This document shows, one piece after another, positions 1-4,562 of a stretch of DNA of 7,131 bases. Below the pieces are notes generated by a model. It saw nothing but the letters and a program-made list of their open reading frames with translations, ran no database searches and was not told the origin of the DNA. This DNA is from Burkholderiaceae bacterium (GTDB taxonomy: Bacteria; Pseudomonadota; Gammaproteobacteria; Burkholderiales; Burkholderiaceae_C). Each line of letters starts with the position of its first letter. Position 1 is the stretch's first letter. The stretch is taken from positions 1 to 7,131 of the forward strand of contig JANREF010000119.1 in the NCBI GenBank assembly GCA_030726195.1, in the 5' to 3' direction. A program made the position numbers and the translations under genes.

Positions 1-1
1 C

Positions 2-262
2 ATGGTCGTTATTCGACTCTCTCGCGGCGGCTCTAAAGCACGCCCTTTCTACAACATCGTTGCTGCTGACAAGCGCAATCGCCGTGATGGCCGTTACCTC
101 GAGCGCATTGGTTTTTACAACCCAATGGCACGCGGTGGTGAAGAGCCATTGCGCATTGTGCAAGACCGCTTGAACCACTGGTTGTCTGTTGGCGCTCAGC
201 CTTCTGACACCGTGTCTCGCTTGATCAAGCAAGGCGCGAAAGCTGCAAAAGCCGCTGCTTAA
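2..262 (+). CDS. rpsP: 30S ribosomal protein bS16
   Basis: Structural protein of the small ribosomal subunit, a primary or secondary binder of the 16S 5' and central domains that helps 30S assembly. The 86-residue product has the family's usual length and its conserved beginning ([10 protein letters not shown]), the basic segment [18 protein letters not shown] around residues 24-41, and the [17 protein letters not shown] region around 55-71 that is characteristic of bS16. The C-terminus ends in a short Lys/Ala tail (KAAKAAA). The ATG lies one base from the window edge, so its ribosome binding site and promoter cannot be seen. It is the first gene of the rpsP-rimM-trmD-rplS cluster and is followed by a hairpin with a T-run before rimM, which should let it be made in excess of the two enzymes downstream. 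Identification is very secure. Confidence 0.98.
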   Translation: MVVIRLSRGGSKARPFYNIVAADKRNRRDGRYLERIGFYNPMARGGEEPLRIVQDRLNHWLSVGAQPSDTVSRLIKQGAKAAKAAA

Positions 263-283
263 TTGCTGGTTGGCTTGAATAAG

Positions 284-317
284 GCGCGCGCACCGCTTGG
301 TGTGTGCGCTTTTTTTT
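284..317 (+). terminator. Intrinsic terminator or attenuator between rpsP and rimM
   Basis: Bases 284-294 (GCGCGCGCACC) pair with 299-309 (GGTGTGTGCGC) over 11 positions, two of them G-U in RNA, around a four-base loop GCTT. Eight consecutive T follow at 310-317. This is a textbook Rho-independent terminator shape 22 bases after the rpsP stop. Because rimM follows in the same direction with no obvious promoter between, I infer partial termination (attenuation) that lowers rimM-trmD expression relative to rpsP. A full stop with an unseen rimM promoter is the alternative. Confidence 0.85.
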
Positions 318-349
318 CGTCTGATATTTTCGTTTCATCTTTTCGTCTG
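314..349 (+). repeat. Short direct repeat in the T-rich rpsP-rimM spacer
   Basis: The 10-mer TTTTCGTCTG occurs at 314-323 and again at 340-349, the first copy starting inside the terminator T-run. The spacer 310-357 is strikingly T-rich (U-rich in RNA). It may be chance in low-complexity sequence, or part of a U-rich entry region before rimM, which lacks a Shine-Dalgarno sequence. Confidence 0.4.
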
Positions 350-399
350 TTTTTTTACATCTGCCGCCGTGTCGCGGCCACATCCGTACCGACTCGTTT

Positions 400-993
400 A
401 TGACCCAGCTCAGTAATGCTCTTGTTCTTGCCGACGTTCCCGCCGATGGCGTTGCCCTTGGTCGCTTGCAGGGCGCGTGGGGTGTCAAGGGCTGGAGCAA
501 GCTGCAGCCCTTCAGTGCGGATGCCGATGTGTTGTTGTCCGCCAAGACGTGGTACCTGAGCGCGCCCACGGGGTCTTATGCCAAGGGCTTTGAGGCATTT
601 AAAGGCAGTGTCAGGGTGTCTGTTGCGCAGTGCAAAACCCATACTGACGCGCTGGTGGTGCTCATCGACGGCATAGACGACCGCGATCAAATCCACGCGC
701 TCAAAGGCGCGCAAGTGTGGGTGAGCCGGGCGGAATTTCCTGCGCCCGCCTCAGATGATGAGTTTTACTGGGTGGATTTGATAGGCTGCGCGGTTGTGAA
801 CCGTCAAGGCGACGTATTGGGTAGCGTGCAGGAAATGATGTCCACTGGCCCCCAAGCTGTGTTGTGTGTGACACACGAGGCTACCCAAGACCCCAAGCTG
901 CAGCGCCTGATTCCCTTTGTAGCCCAGTACATCGACGGGGTGAGTTTGGCTGATAAGCGCATCACCGTAGACTGGTTGCCCGACTACGATTGA
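400..993 (+). CDS. rimM: Ribosome maturation factor RimM (16S rRNA processing)
   Basis: Assembly factor that binds the 30S head through uS19 and is needed for efficient 16S maturation. The 197-residue product shows the two expected parts. The N-terminal RimM beta-barrel contains GRLQGAWGVKGW at residues 21-32. The C-terminal PRC-barrel begins at FYWVDLIGC (122-130), continues through GDVLGSV (137-143), and ends in the conserved LIPFV...ITVDWLPDYD (170-197). The length is slightly above the E. coli protein. The ATG at 400 puts the GRLQGAWG motif about 20 residues in, as in relatives, but no clear Shine-Dalgarno precedes it, consistent with weak translation. It lies 137 bases after rpsP, across a terminator-like hairpin, and 6 bases before trmD, so the pair is probably co-transcribed and translationally coupled. 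Confidence 0.97.
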   Translation: MTQLSNALVLADVPADGVALGRLQGAWGVKGWSKLQPFSADADVLLSAKTWYLSAPTGSYAKGFEAFKGSVRVSVAQCKTHTDALVVLIDGIDDRDQIHALKGAQVWVSRAEFPAPASDDEFYWVDLIGCAVVNRQGDVLGSVQEMMSTGPQAVLCVTHEATQDPKLQRLIPFVAQYIDGVSLADKRITVDWLPDYD

Positions 994-999
994 GCAGCC

Positions 1000-1812
1000 A
1001 TGCGTATCGACATCATCACCTTGTTCCCGGAGCTGTTTGCGCCGCTGCTCACACAGGGCATCAATCGGCGGGCCTTCGAGTCTGGCTTGGTCGATGTGCG
1101 TTTGTGGCAGCTGCGCGATTTTGCGACAGGCAACTACCGCCGAGTCGATGACCGTCCATTTGGTGGCGGTCCAGGTATGGTGATGCAAGCCCAGCCTTTA
1201 TCCGATGCCTTGGCCGCGATACGCGCCGACAGAGCCGCTCAAGCTGCACTTGGCGGATCGCATGCGATTGAAGCGGCAGAGGTAGTTGAGGTTCCTGAAA
1301 CTCCTGAAGTACCCGTTGTCCTGTTTTCTCCGCAAGGCCAAACCTTGAACCACGGTGTGGTGACACATTGGGCCACGCCTGAGCAAGACGCGATTTGGGT
1401 GTGTGGGCGTTACGAAGGCGTTGATCAGCGCTTCATTGAGCGCCATGTCACCCACCAGCTGAGTTTGGGAGACTTTGTGCTGTCTGGGGGCGAGCTGGCG
1501 GCCATGCCCCTGCTAGATGCCATTGCCAGGCTGCAGCCCGGCGTGTTGTCGGACGAGCAAAGCCACATCCAAGACAGCTTCAACCCGAGTATTGATGGTT
1601 TGTTGGATTGCCCACACTACACGCGCCCCGAAGAGTGGCAAGGCCAACGTGTGCCCGACGTGTTGCTCGGCGGCAACCACATGGCCATTGCCAAGTACCG
1701 CCGGGAGCAAAGCCTCAAGGCCACGGCCACGCTGCGCCCAGACGTATTGGCCAAGGCCCGCGACAGCGGTGCGCTGGATGCTGCTGACAAGCGCTTTTTA
1801 AACGGGCTATAA
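1000..1812 (+). CDS. trmD: tRNA (guanine-37-N1)-methyltransferase TrmD
   Basis: SPOUT-class enzyme that transfers a methyl group from S-adenosylmethionine to N1 of G37, next to the anticodon, preventing +1 frameshifting. The 270-residue product has the start MRIDIITLFPELF, the RPFGGGPGMVMQAQPL block (52-67), FSPQGQTLNH (109-118), and the trefoil-knot cofactor site CGRYEGVD (135-142) with SLGDFVLSGGEL (155-166). LLDCPHYTRPEEW (201-213) and GGNHMAIAKYRREQSL (224-239) follow. By alignment from memory to E. coli TrmD, the catalytic Arg154 and Asp169 correspond to Arg177 and Asp192, both present. Between residues 68 and 106 it is about 22 residues longer than the E. coli enzyme, with an Ala- then Glu/Val/Pro-rich stretch. 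The start has no good Shine-Dalgarno and sits 6 bases after rimM, suggesting coupling. Its last codons and stop contain a promoter-like sequence for rplS. Confidence 0.98.
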   Translation: MRIDIITLFPELFAPLLTQGINRRAFESGLVDVRLWQLRDFATGNYRRVDDRPFGGGPGMVMQAQPLSDALAAIRADRAAQAALGGSHAIEAAEVVEVPETPEVPVVLFSPQGQTLNHGVVTHWATPEQDAIWVCGRYEGVDQRFIERHVTHQLSLGDFVLSGGELAAMPLLDAIARLQPGVLSDEQSHIQDSFNPSIDGLLDCPHYTRPEEWQGQRVPDVLLGGNHMAIAKYRREQSLKATATLRPDVLAKARDSGALDAADKRFLNGL

Positions 1813-1813
1813 T
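1784..1813 (+). promoter_or_regulatory. Sigma70-type promoter for rplS inside the end of trmD
   Basis: A perfect -10 hexamer TATAAT at 1808-1813 overlaps the trmD stop codon. Upstream lies CTGACA at 1784-1789 (five of six against TTGACA) with an 18-base spacer; read one base later as TGACAA at 1785-1790 the spacer is 17. Transcription would start near 1820, leaving a leader of roughly 107 bases before rplS. The match is unusually good for a window of this base composition, but promoter activity is inferred, not shown. Confidence 0.65.
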
Positions 1814-1881
1814 AGCGGGCTAACCGATCCTCTATTTGGCCGCTTTGATGAGCGACTGACTTGATAGGCAAGCTTCAGCGT

Positions 1882-1895
1882 CACAAGGCCTTGTG
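1882..1895. repeat. Perfect 14-bp palindrome in the rplS leader
   Basis: CACAAGGCCTTGTG is a perfect inverted repeat with no spacer, 31 bases before the rplS ATG. As RNA the centre would have to open into a loop, leaving a short stem of about five pairs. As DNA it could be a dimeric protein's operator. No T-run follows, so it is not a terminator. Confidence 0.6.
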
Positions 1896-1915
1896 TAGCG
1901 CAAATATGATCGACT

Positions 1916-1922
1916 AAGAGGA
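1916..1922 (+). promoter_or_regulatory. Strong ribosome binding site of rplS
   Basis: AAGAGGA at 1916-1922 lies 4 bases before the ATG and is the clearest Shine-Dalgarno in the cluster. rimM and trmD have nothing comparable. The contrast fits high output of the ribosomal protein and low output of the two enzymes. Confidence 0.75.
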
Positions 1923-1926
1923 CCCT

Positions 1927-2295
1927 ATGAACTTGATCCAAGAATTAGAGCAAGAAGAAATTGCTCGTTTGAATAAAACAATCCCCGAGTTCGCCCCTGG
2001 CGACACCGTGATTGTGAGCGTCAACGTGGTTGAAGGCACGCGCAAGCGTGTGCAGGCCTACGAAGGTGTGGTGATTTCTCGTCGCAACCGCGGCCTGAAC
2101 AGCAACTTCATCGTTCGCAAAATCTCAAATGGCGAAGGTGTCGAGCGCACATTCCCACTGTACAGCCCACGTATTGCTGCCATCGAAGTGAAGCGTCGCG
2201 GCGATGTGCGTCGTGCCAAGTTGTACTACTTGCGTGACCGCAGCGGCAAATCTGCTCGTATCAAAGAAAAGCTGGTGTCTAAGAACAAGGCGTAA
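1927..2295 (+). CDS. rplS: 50S ribosomal protein bL19
   Basis: Structural protein of the large subunit located at the 30S-50S interface, where it contributes to an intersubunit bridge. The 122-residue product is typical in length. It begins [17 protein letters not shown] and carries the family signatures [16 protein letters not shown] (22-37), the [16 protein letters not shown] block (41-56), [21 protein letters not shown] (61-81) and [27 protein letters not shown] (90-116). A strong ribosome binding site, a leader of its own and a promoter-like sequence in the trmD tail point to expression partly independent of rimM-trmD. A strong terminator follows 29 bases after the stop and closes the operon. 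Identification is very secure. Confidence 0.98.
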   Translation: MNLIQELEQEEIARLNKTIPEFAPGDTVIVSVNVVEGTRKRVQAYEGVVISRRNRGLNSNFIVRKISNGEGVERTFPLYSPRIAAIEVKRRGDVRRAKLYYLRDRSGKSARIKEKLVSKNKA

Positions 2296-2324
2296 GTCAT
2301 TACGCGTTGGGCCTAGCCCCTGCC

Positions 2325-2363
2325 AAAAAACCGCTTCAGGACTTGCGCCTCAAGCGGTTTTTT
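2325..2363 (+). terminator. Intrinsic terminator of the rpsP-rplS operon
   Basis: AAAAAACCGCTT at 2325-2336 is the exact reverse complement of AAGCGGTTTTTT at 2352-2363. Inside, AGG (2338-2340) can pair with CCT (2348-2350) after one mismatch, leaving a 7-base loop. Six T close the + strand copy at 2358-2363. The A-run on the left arm makes it symmetrical, so it could work on either strand. A smaller hairpin GGGC-CTA-GCCC precedes it at 2309-2319. Confidence 0.93.
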
Positions 2364-2393
2364 GTTGTCCGTCACAGGTTGCCTGTTGCAAGC

Positions 2394-2421
2394 CACGACT
2401 CACGACTCACGAATCACTACT
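2394..2421. repeat. Degenerate heptanucleotide tandem repeat upstream of the Nudix gene
   Basis: Four consecutive 7-base units run CACGACT, CACGACT, CACGAAT, CACTACT (2394-2421): two exact copies and two with one or two changes. The array lies between the rplS terminator and the Nudix gene start. The rest of 2364-2542 contains no gene or convincing promoter that I can identify. Confidence 0.8.
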
Positions 2422-2542
2422 CATGTCCCTAGATGCGTCAACAGTTACGTCATCAGTCGCTTGGCTGGCAAGCCCATTTGTAGCCCACATGACTGGCAGT
2501 GCACACGCAGTTGGTTAAGCTCACGCCAGCATCCATACACAC

Positions 2543-3241
2543 ATGAGCACACACACACCGCCTAGTTTCAATCCGCGCGACGTTCCCGTGCTGGCGACAA
2601 CACGTGTTGAGCCTGCGGTAGCGCTCGCGCAGCTGAGCGCGCAGGCCATACGTGAACGATTCAAGGCCCAGGTGCCATGGGTGCCGGACGTGGTGAAAGA
2701 GCCGCGTTGGGGGACGGTCAATGGCATGCGGGCCGCCGCGGTGTTGTTGGGTCTGGTGCAGCGTGACGAACTGCATGTGGTGTTGACGCGTCGCAGCGCA
2801 GACATGCCCACACACGCAGGGCAGGTGGCGTTTCCAGGAGGTAAGGTCGACGCAGGTGACGCCAGCGTTGAGGCTGCTGCGCTGCGTGAGGCCTACGAAG
2901 AAATTGGCGTGCCCGCGCACTGCGTGGATGTGCTGGGCCGTCTGGGCGAATACACCACGGGCACTGGCTTTCACATCATCCCCGTGGTGGCATTGATGGA
3001 TGGCCAAGTGGACTACAGACTGGAGCCACGCGAGGTCGACGTGGTGTTTGAGGTACCGCTGTCTTTTTTAACCAACCCTGCCAATCACCGTCGCCACATG
3101 TGGGAGCGCGACGGCGTGCAGCGGCACTGGTGGTCTATGCCCTACACGGACCCAGCCGGTGCGGAGCACTTCATTTGGGGGGCGACTGCCGGGATGCTGC
3201 GCAATTTTTACCAGTTCCTAAGCGCACCCATGCCGCTATGA
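2543..3241 (+). CDS. CoA pyrophosphatase-type Nudix hydrolase (NudL/YeaB-like)
   Basis: Probable Nudix hydrolase of the subfamily that splits coenzyme A and its derivatives into 3',5'-ADP and phosphopantetheine, a metabolite-turnover role in the cytoplasm. The 232-residue product has the subfamily's extra motif, LTRRSADMPTHAGQVAFPGG at residues 81-100, directly before the Nudix box. The box runs from Gly100 through REAYEEIGV (115-123), with metal-binding Glu116, Glu119 and Glu120. As is usual for this subfamily the first Glu of the general Nudix pattern is not conserved. A Trp/His-rich segment (HRRHMWERDGVQRHWWSMPY, 182-201) and IWGATAGML (211-219) complete the resemblance. The first 50 residues are poorly conserved, so the start could be later; the ATG at 2543 has no Shine-Dalgarno. 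It is followed after 7 bases by the AmpE-like gene, probably co-transcribed. The substrate is inferred from family only. Confidence 0.9.
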   Translation: MSTHTPPSFNPRDVPVLATTRVEPAVALAQLSAQAIRERFKAQVPWVPDVVKEPRWGTVNGMRAAAVLLGLVQRDELHVVLTRRSADMPTHAGQVAFPGGKVDAGDASVEAAALREAYEEIGVPAHCVDVLGRLGEYTTGTGFHIIPVVALMDGQVDYRLEPREVDVVFEVPLSFLTNPANHRRHMWERDGVQRHWWSMPYTDPAGAEHFIWGATAGMLRNFYQFLSAPMPL

Positions 3242-3248
3242 TGAAGAC

Positions 3249-4385
3249 ATGTTACTTTTTGCATTGATCGCTGCCTTGCTCATAGAGCAACTCGTACCCT
3301 TAGAGGCTGACAACGCCGTGCATGCGTGGGCACGCCGTTGGGTGACGTACACCCGCTCAAAGGTATTGGTTGCGCACCCCATACACGTGTGGCTGTGGTG
3401 GTCGGCGGCTGTGTTGCTCCCGGTGGTCTTGTCGGTATTGGTATACCAGTTGTTGCTGGCCGTGGCTTGGCCACTGGCATGGTTGTGGTTGGTGGGTGTG
3501 TTGTACCTCACCATGGGTTTTCGCCAGTTCAGTCACTATTTCTCGCGCATTCGCGATGCTTTGCAAGAAGGCCGCGAGGATGATGCGCTGGCCGCTTTGG
3601 CGCAGTGGCGGCAAGTCGATGAAGCCGAGGCGCGCCGCAGCGACTGGGTGTCGCGTGTGCTGTCGCTGGCCCTGTTGGCCGCCCAACGTCACGTGATGGG
3701 TGTGTGGTTGGCGTTTGTGGTGCTGGGCGCGCTGGGTTTGGGGCCTGCAGGCGCCGTGCTGTACCGCATGGCCGAGTTTGTTGCGCGCGTTTGGCGCGTT
3801 CAAACTGAGCCCACGCAGGCGTTGGGCCAGGGCGCCCCGCAGCCTGCGGATGGTGCCGATCAGACCGGCCATGCAGATCATGACGGTGGCGATGACGAAG
3901 TGGCGGTGCAGTGCGCCTTGCTATCAGGCCAAGCATGGCACTACGTGGACTGGCTGCCTGTGCGCATGAGTGCCTTGGGCTTTGCGGCCGCAGGTAACTT
4001 TGAGGGCGTGGTGGGCGCATGGCGTGACGCCAAAGACAGTTTGCAAACCAGCAACGACAGTTTGCTGTTGGCCGCGGGTGCCGGTGCGCTGCACGTCACG
4101 CTTCAAGACCAGCCCGCCGCAGGCGTGTCACCGCAGGCTGCGTCTGCCGATGCAACGCAGGACTTGGCGGTCATGAGTGCCAGCCTGCTGGATGAGCAAG
4201 ATAGCGCAGTTCACGCAGACCACATAGCGCCTCATAGCCAGGACACGGCCGTTGATGACACCCACACACCAGCCAGCCCAGCCAAGCCACGCCATGTGGC
4301 TGCGCTGGCCAGTTTGGTGTGGCGCGTGGTGGTGCTGGCCATGGTGGTGTTGGCGGGTTTGACCTTGGTGTCGTGGCTGAACTAA
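3249..4385 (+). CDS. AmpE/CobD-CbiB family integral membrane protein
   Basis: Inner-membrane protein of unknown function. In Burkholderiales such genes are usually labelled CobD/CbiB family, but the sequence looks closer to AmpE, the membrane protein linked to beta-lactamase regulation. It has an N-terminal helix ending in IEQL (residues 2-15), a hydrophobic pair around 46-90, FRQFSHYFSRIRDALQEGREDDA (91-113), a helix around 148-172, the conserved AWHYVDWLPVRMSALGFA (229-246), and a C-terminal helix (about 352-375). These match AmpE in order. The 378 residues exceed AmpE because of two hydrophilic inserts rich in His, Asp, Gln and Ala (about 186-218 and 284-348). No other cobalamin gene is nearby, so a role in adenosylcobinamide formation is unlikely. 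The start follows the Nudix gene by 7 bases with only a weak GAAG ahead. Membrane nature is certain; function is not. Confidence 0.85.
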   Translation: MLLFALIAALLIEQLVPLEADNAVHAWARRWVTYTRSKVLVAHPIHVWLWWSAAVLLPVVLSVLVYQLLLAVAWPLAWLWLVGVLYLTMGFRQFSHYFSRIRDALQEGREDDALAALAQWRQVDEAEARRSDWVSRVLSLALLAAQRHVMGVWLAFVVLGALGLGPAGAVLYRMAEFVARVWRVQTEPTQALGQGAPQPADGADQTGHADHDGGDDEVAVQCALLSGQAWHYVDWLPVRMSALGFAAAGNFEGVVGAWRDAKDSLQTSNDSLLLAAGAGALHVTLQDQPAAGVSPQAASADATQDLAVMSASLLDEQDSAVHADHIAPHSQDTAVDDTHTPASPAKPRHVAALASLVWRVVVLAMVVLAGLTLVSWLN

Positions 4386-4399
4386 CAGCGCAACAGCGC
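4384..4399. repeat. 8-bp duplication overlapping the AmpE-like stop codon
   Basis: AACAGCGC is present twice head to tail (4384-4391 and 4392-4399). The first copy starts within the TAA stop at 4383-4385. It may be a remnant of the same slippage activity that made the repeat about 70 bases further on. Confidence 0.7.
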
Positions 4400-4562
4400 A
4401 AGGCCGTTCAAACCGAGCAAGCCCATAGGTTATCCAGCCGACCAAATAGCCAAACAGCCGAACAGCTGACAGCAGACAGCAGACAGCAGACAGCAGACAG
4501 CAGACATTTTCGCAGTCAGCCTAATGAGCCGCTGTCCCTCCCAAGCACTCACGCCCAATCCG
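4386..4562. other. Convergent intergenic region with tandem repeats, no gene
   Basis: These 177 bases separate the two convergent gene groups. They hold the 8-bp duplication, a run of degenerate 8-base units and an exact 7-base array. I see no open frame worth calling and no hairpin with a T-run on either strand, so neither the AmpE-like gene nor rsgA has a recognisable intrinsic terminator here. A weak CAGC/GCTG stem with a 10-base loop is possible at 4517-4534. Confidence 0.65.
4444..4506. repeat. Heptanucleotide tandem repeat (GACAGCA)n with degenerate 8-bp flank
   Basis: Bases 4468-4506 contain five exact copies of GACAGCA (4468-4474, 4475-4481, 4482-4488, 4489-4495, 4496-4502) plus the first four bases of a sixth. 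Immediately before, three related 8-base units run AAATAGCC, AAACAGCC, GAACAGCT (4444-4467), which look like diverged older copies. Perfect copies next to worn ones suggest ongoing slippage expansion. It lies entirely between genes, so length changes would not shift a reading frame. Confidence 0.92.

Larger units (their letters stand above)
1814..1926 (+). promoter_or_regulatory. Leader region of rplS
   Basis: The 113 bases between the predicted -10 box and the rplS start hold no gene. They contain a small hairpin CGCT-TTGATG-AGCG at 1841-1854 and a perfect 14-base palindrome at 1882-1895. Leaders of ribosomal protein genes are often sites of autogenous control, and an L19 leader RNA is known in some other bacteria. 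I see no sequence match to such an element here, so this is only a candidate. Confidence 0.4.

Noticed and set aside
2423..2518. Possible 31-residue open frame starting at the ATG just after the CACGACT repeat
   Set aside because: No ribosome binding site, no recognisable motif, and composition like random spacer sequence; kept out of the feature list.
2437..2542. Promoter for the Nudix/AmpE-like unit
   Set aside because: I looked for -35/-10 pairs with 16-18 base spacing between the rplS terminator and the Nudix start and found none good enough to call.
2840..2911. Defective Nudix box because the first Glu of the general pattern is missing
   Set aside because: The CoA-pyrophosphatase subfamily normally departs from the general pattern there, and the catalytic REAYEEIG core is intact.
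2453..3007. 184-codon open frame on the - strand over the Nudix gene
   Set aside because: Antisense to an intact Nudix gene, and its His/Cys/Arg-rich product looks like a shadow translation.
3357..3881. 174-codon open frame on the - strand over the AmpE-like gene
   Set aside because: Gln/Arg/His-rich shadow of a membrane protein gene; no motif and no start signal.
4444..4506. CRISPR array
   Set aside because: Units are 7-8 bases, contiguous and without spacers; this is a simple tandem repeat, and no cas gene is present.
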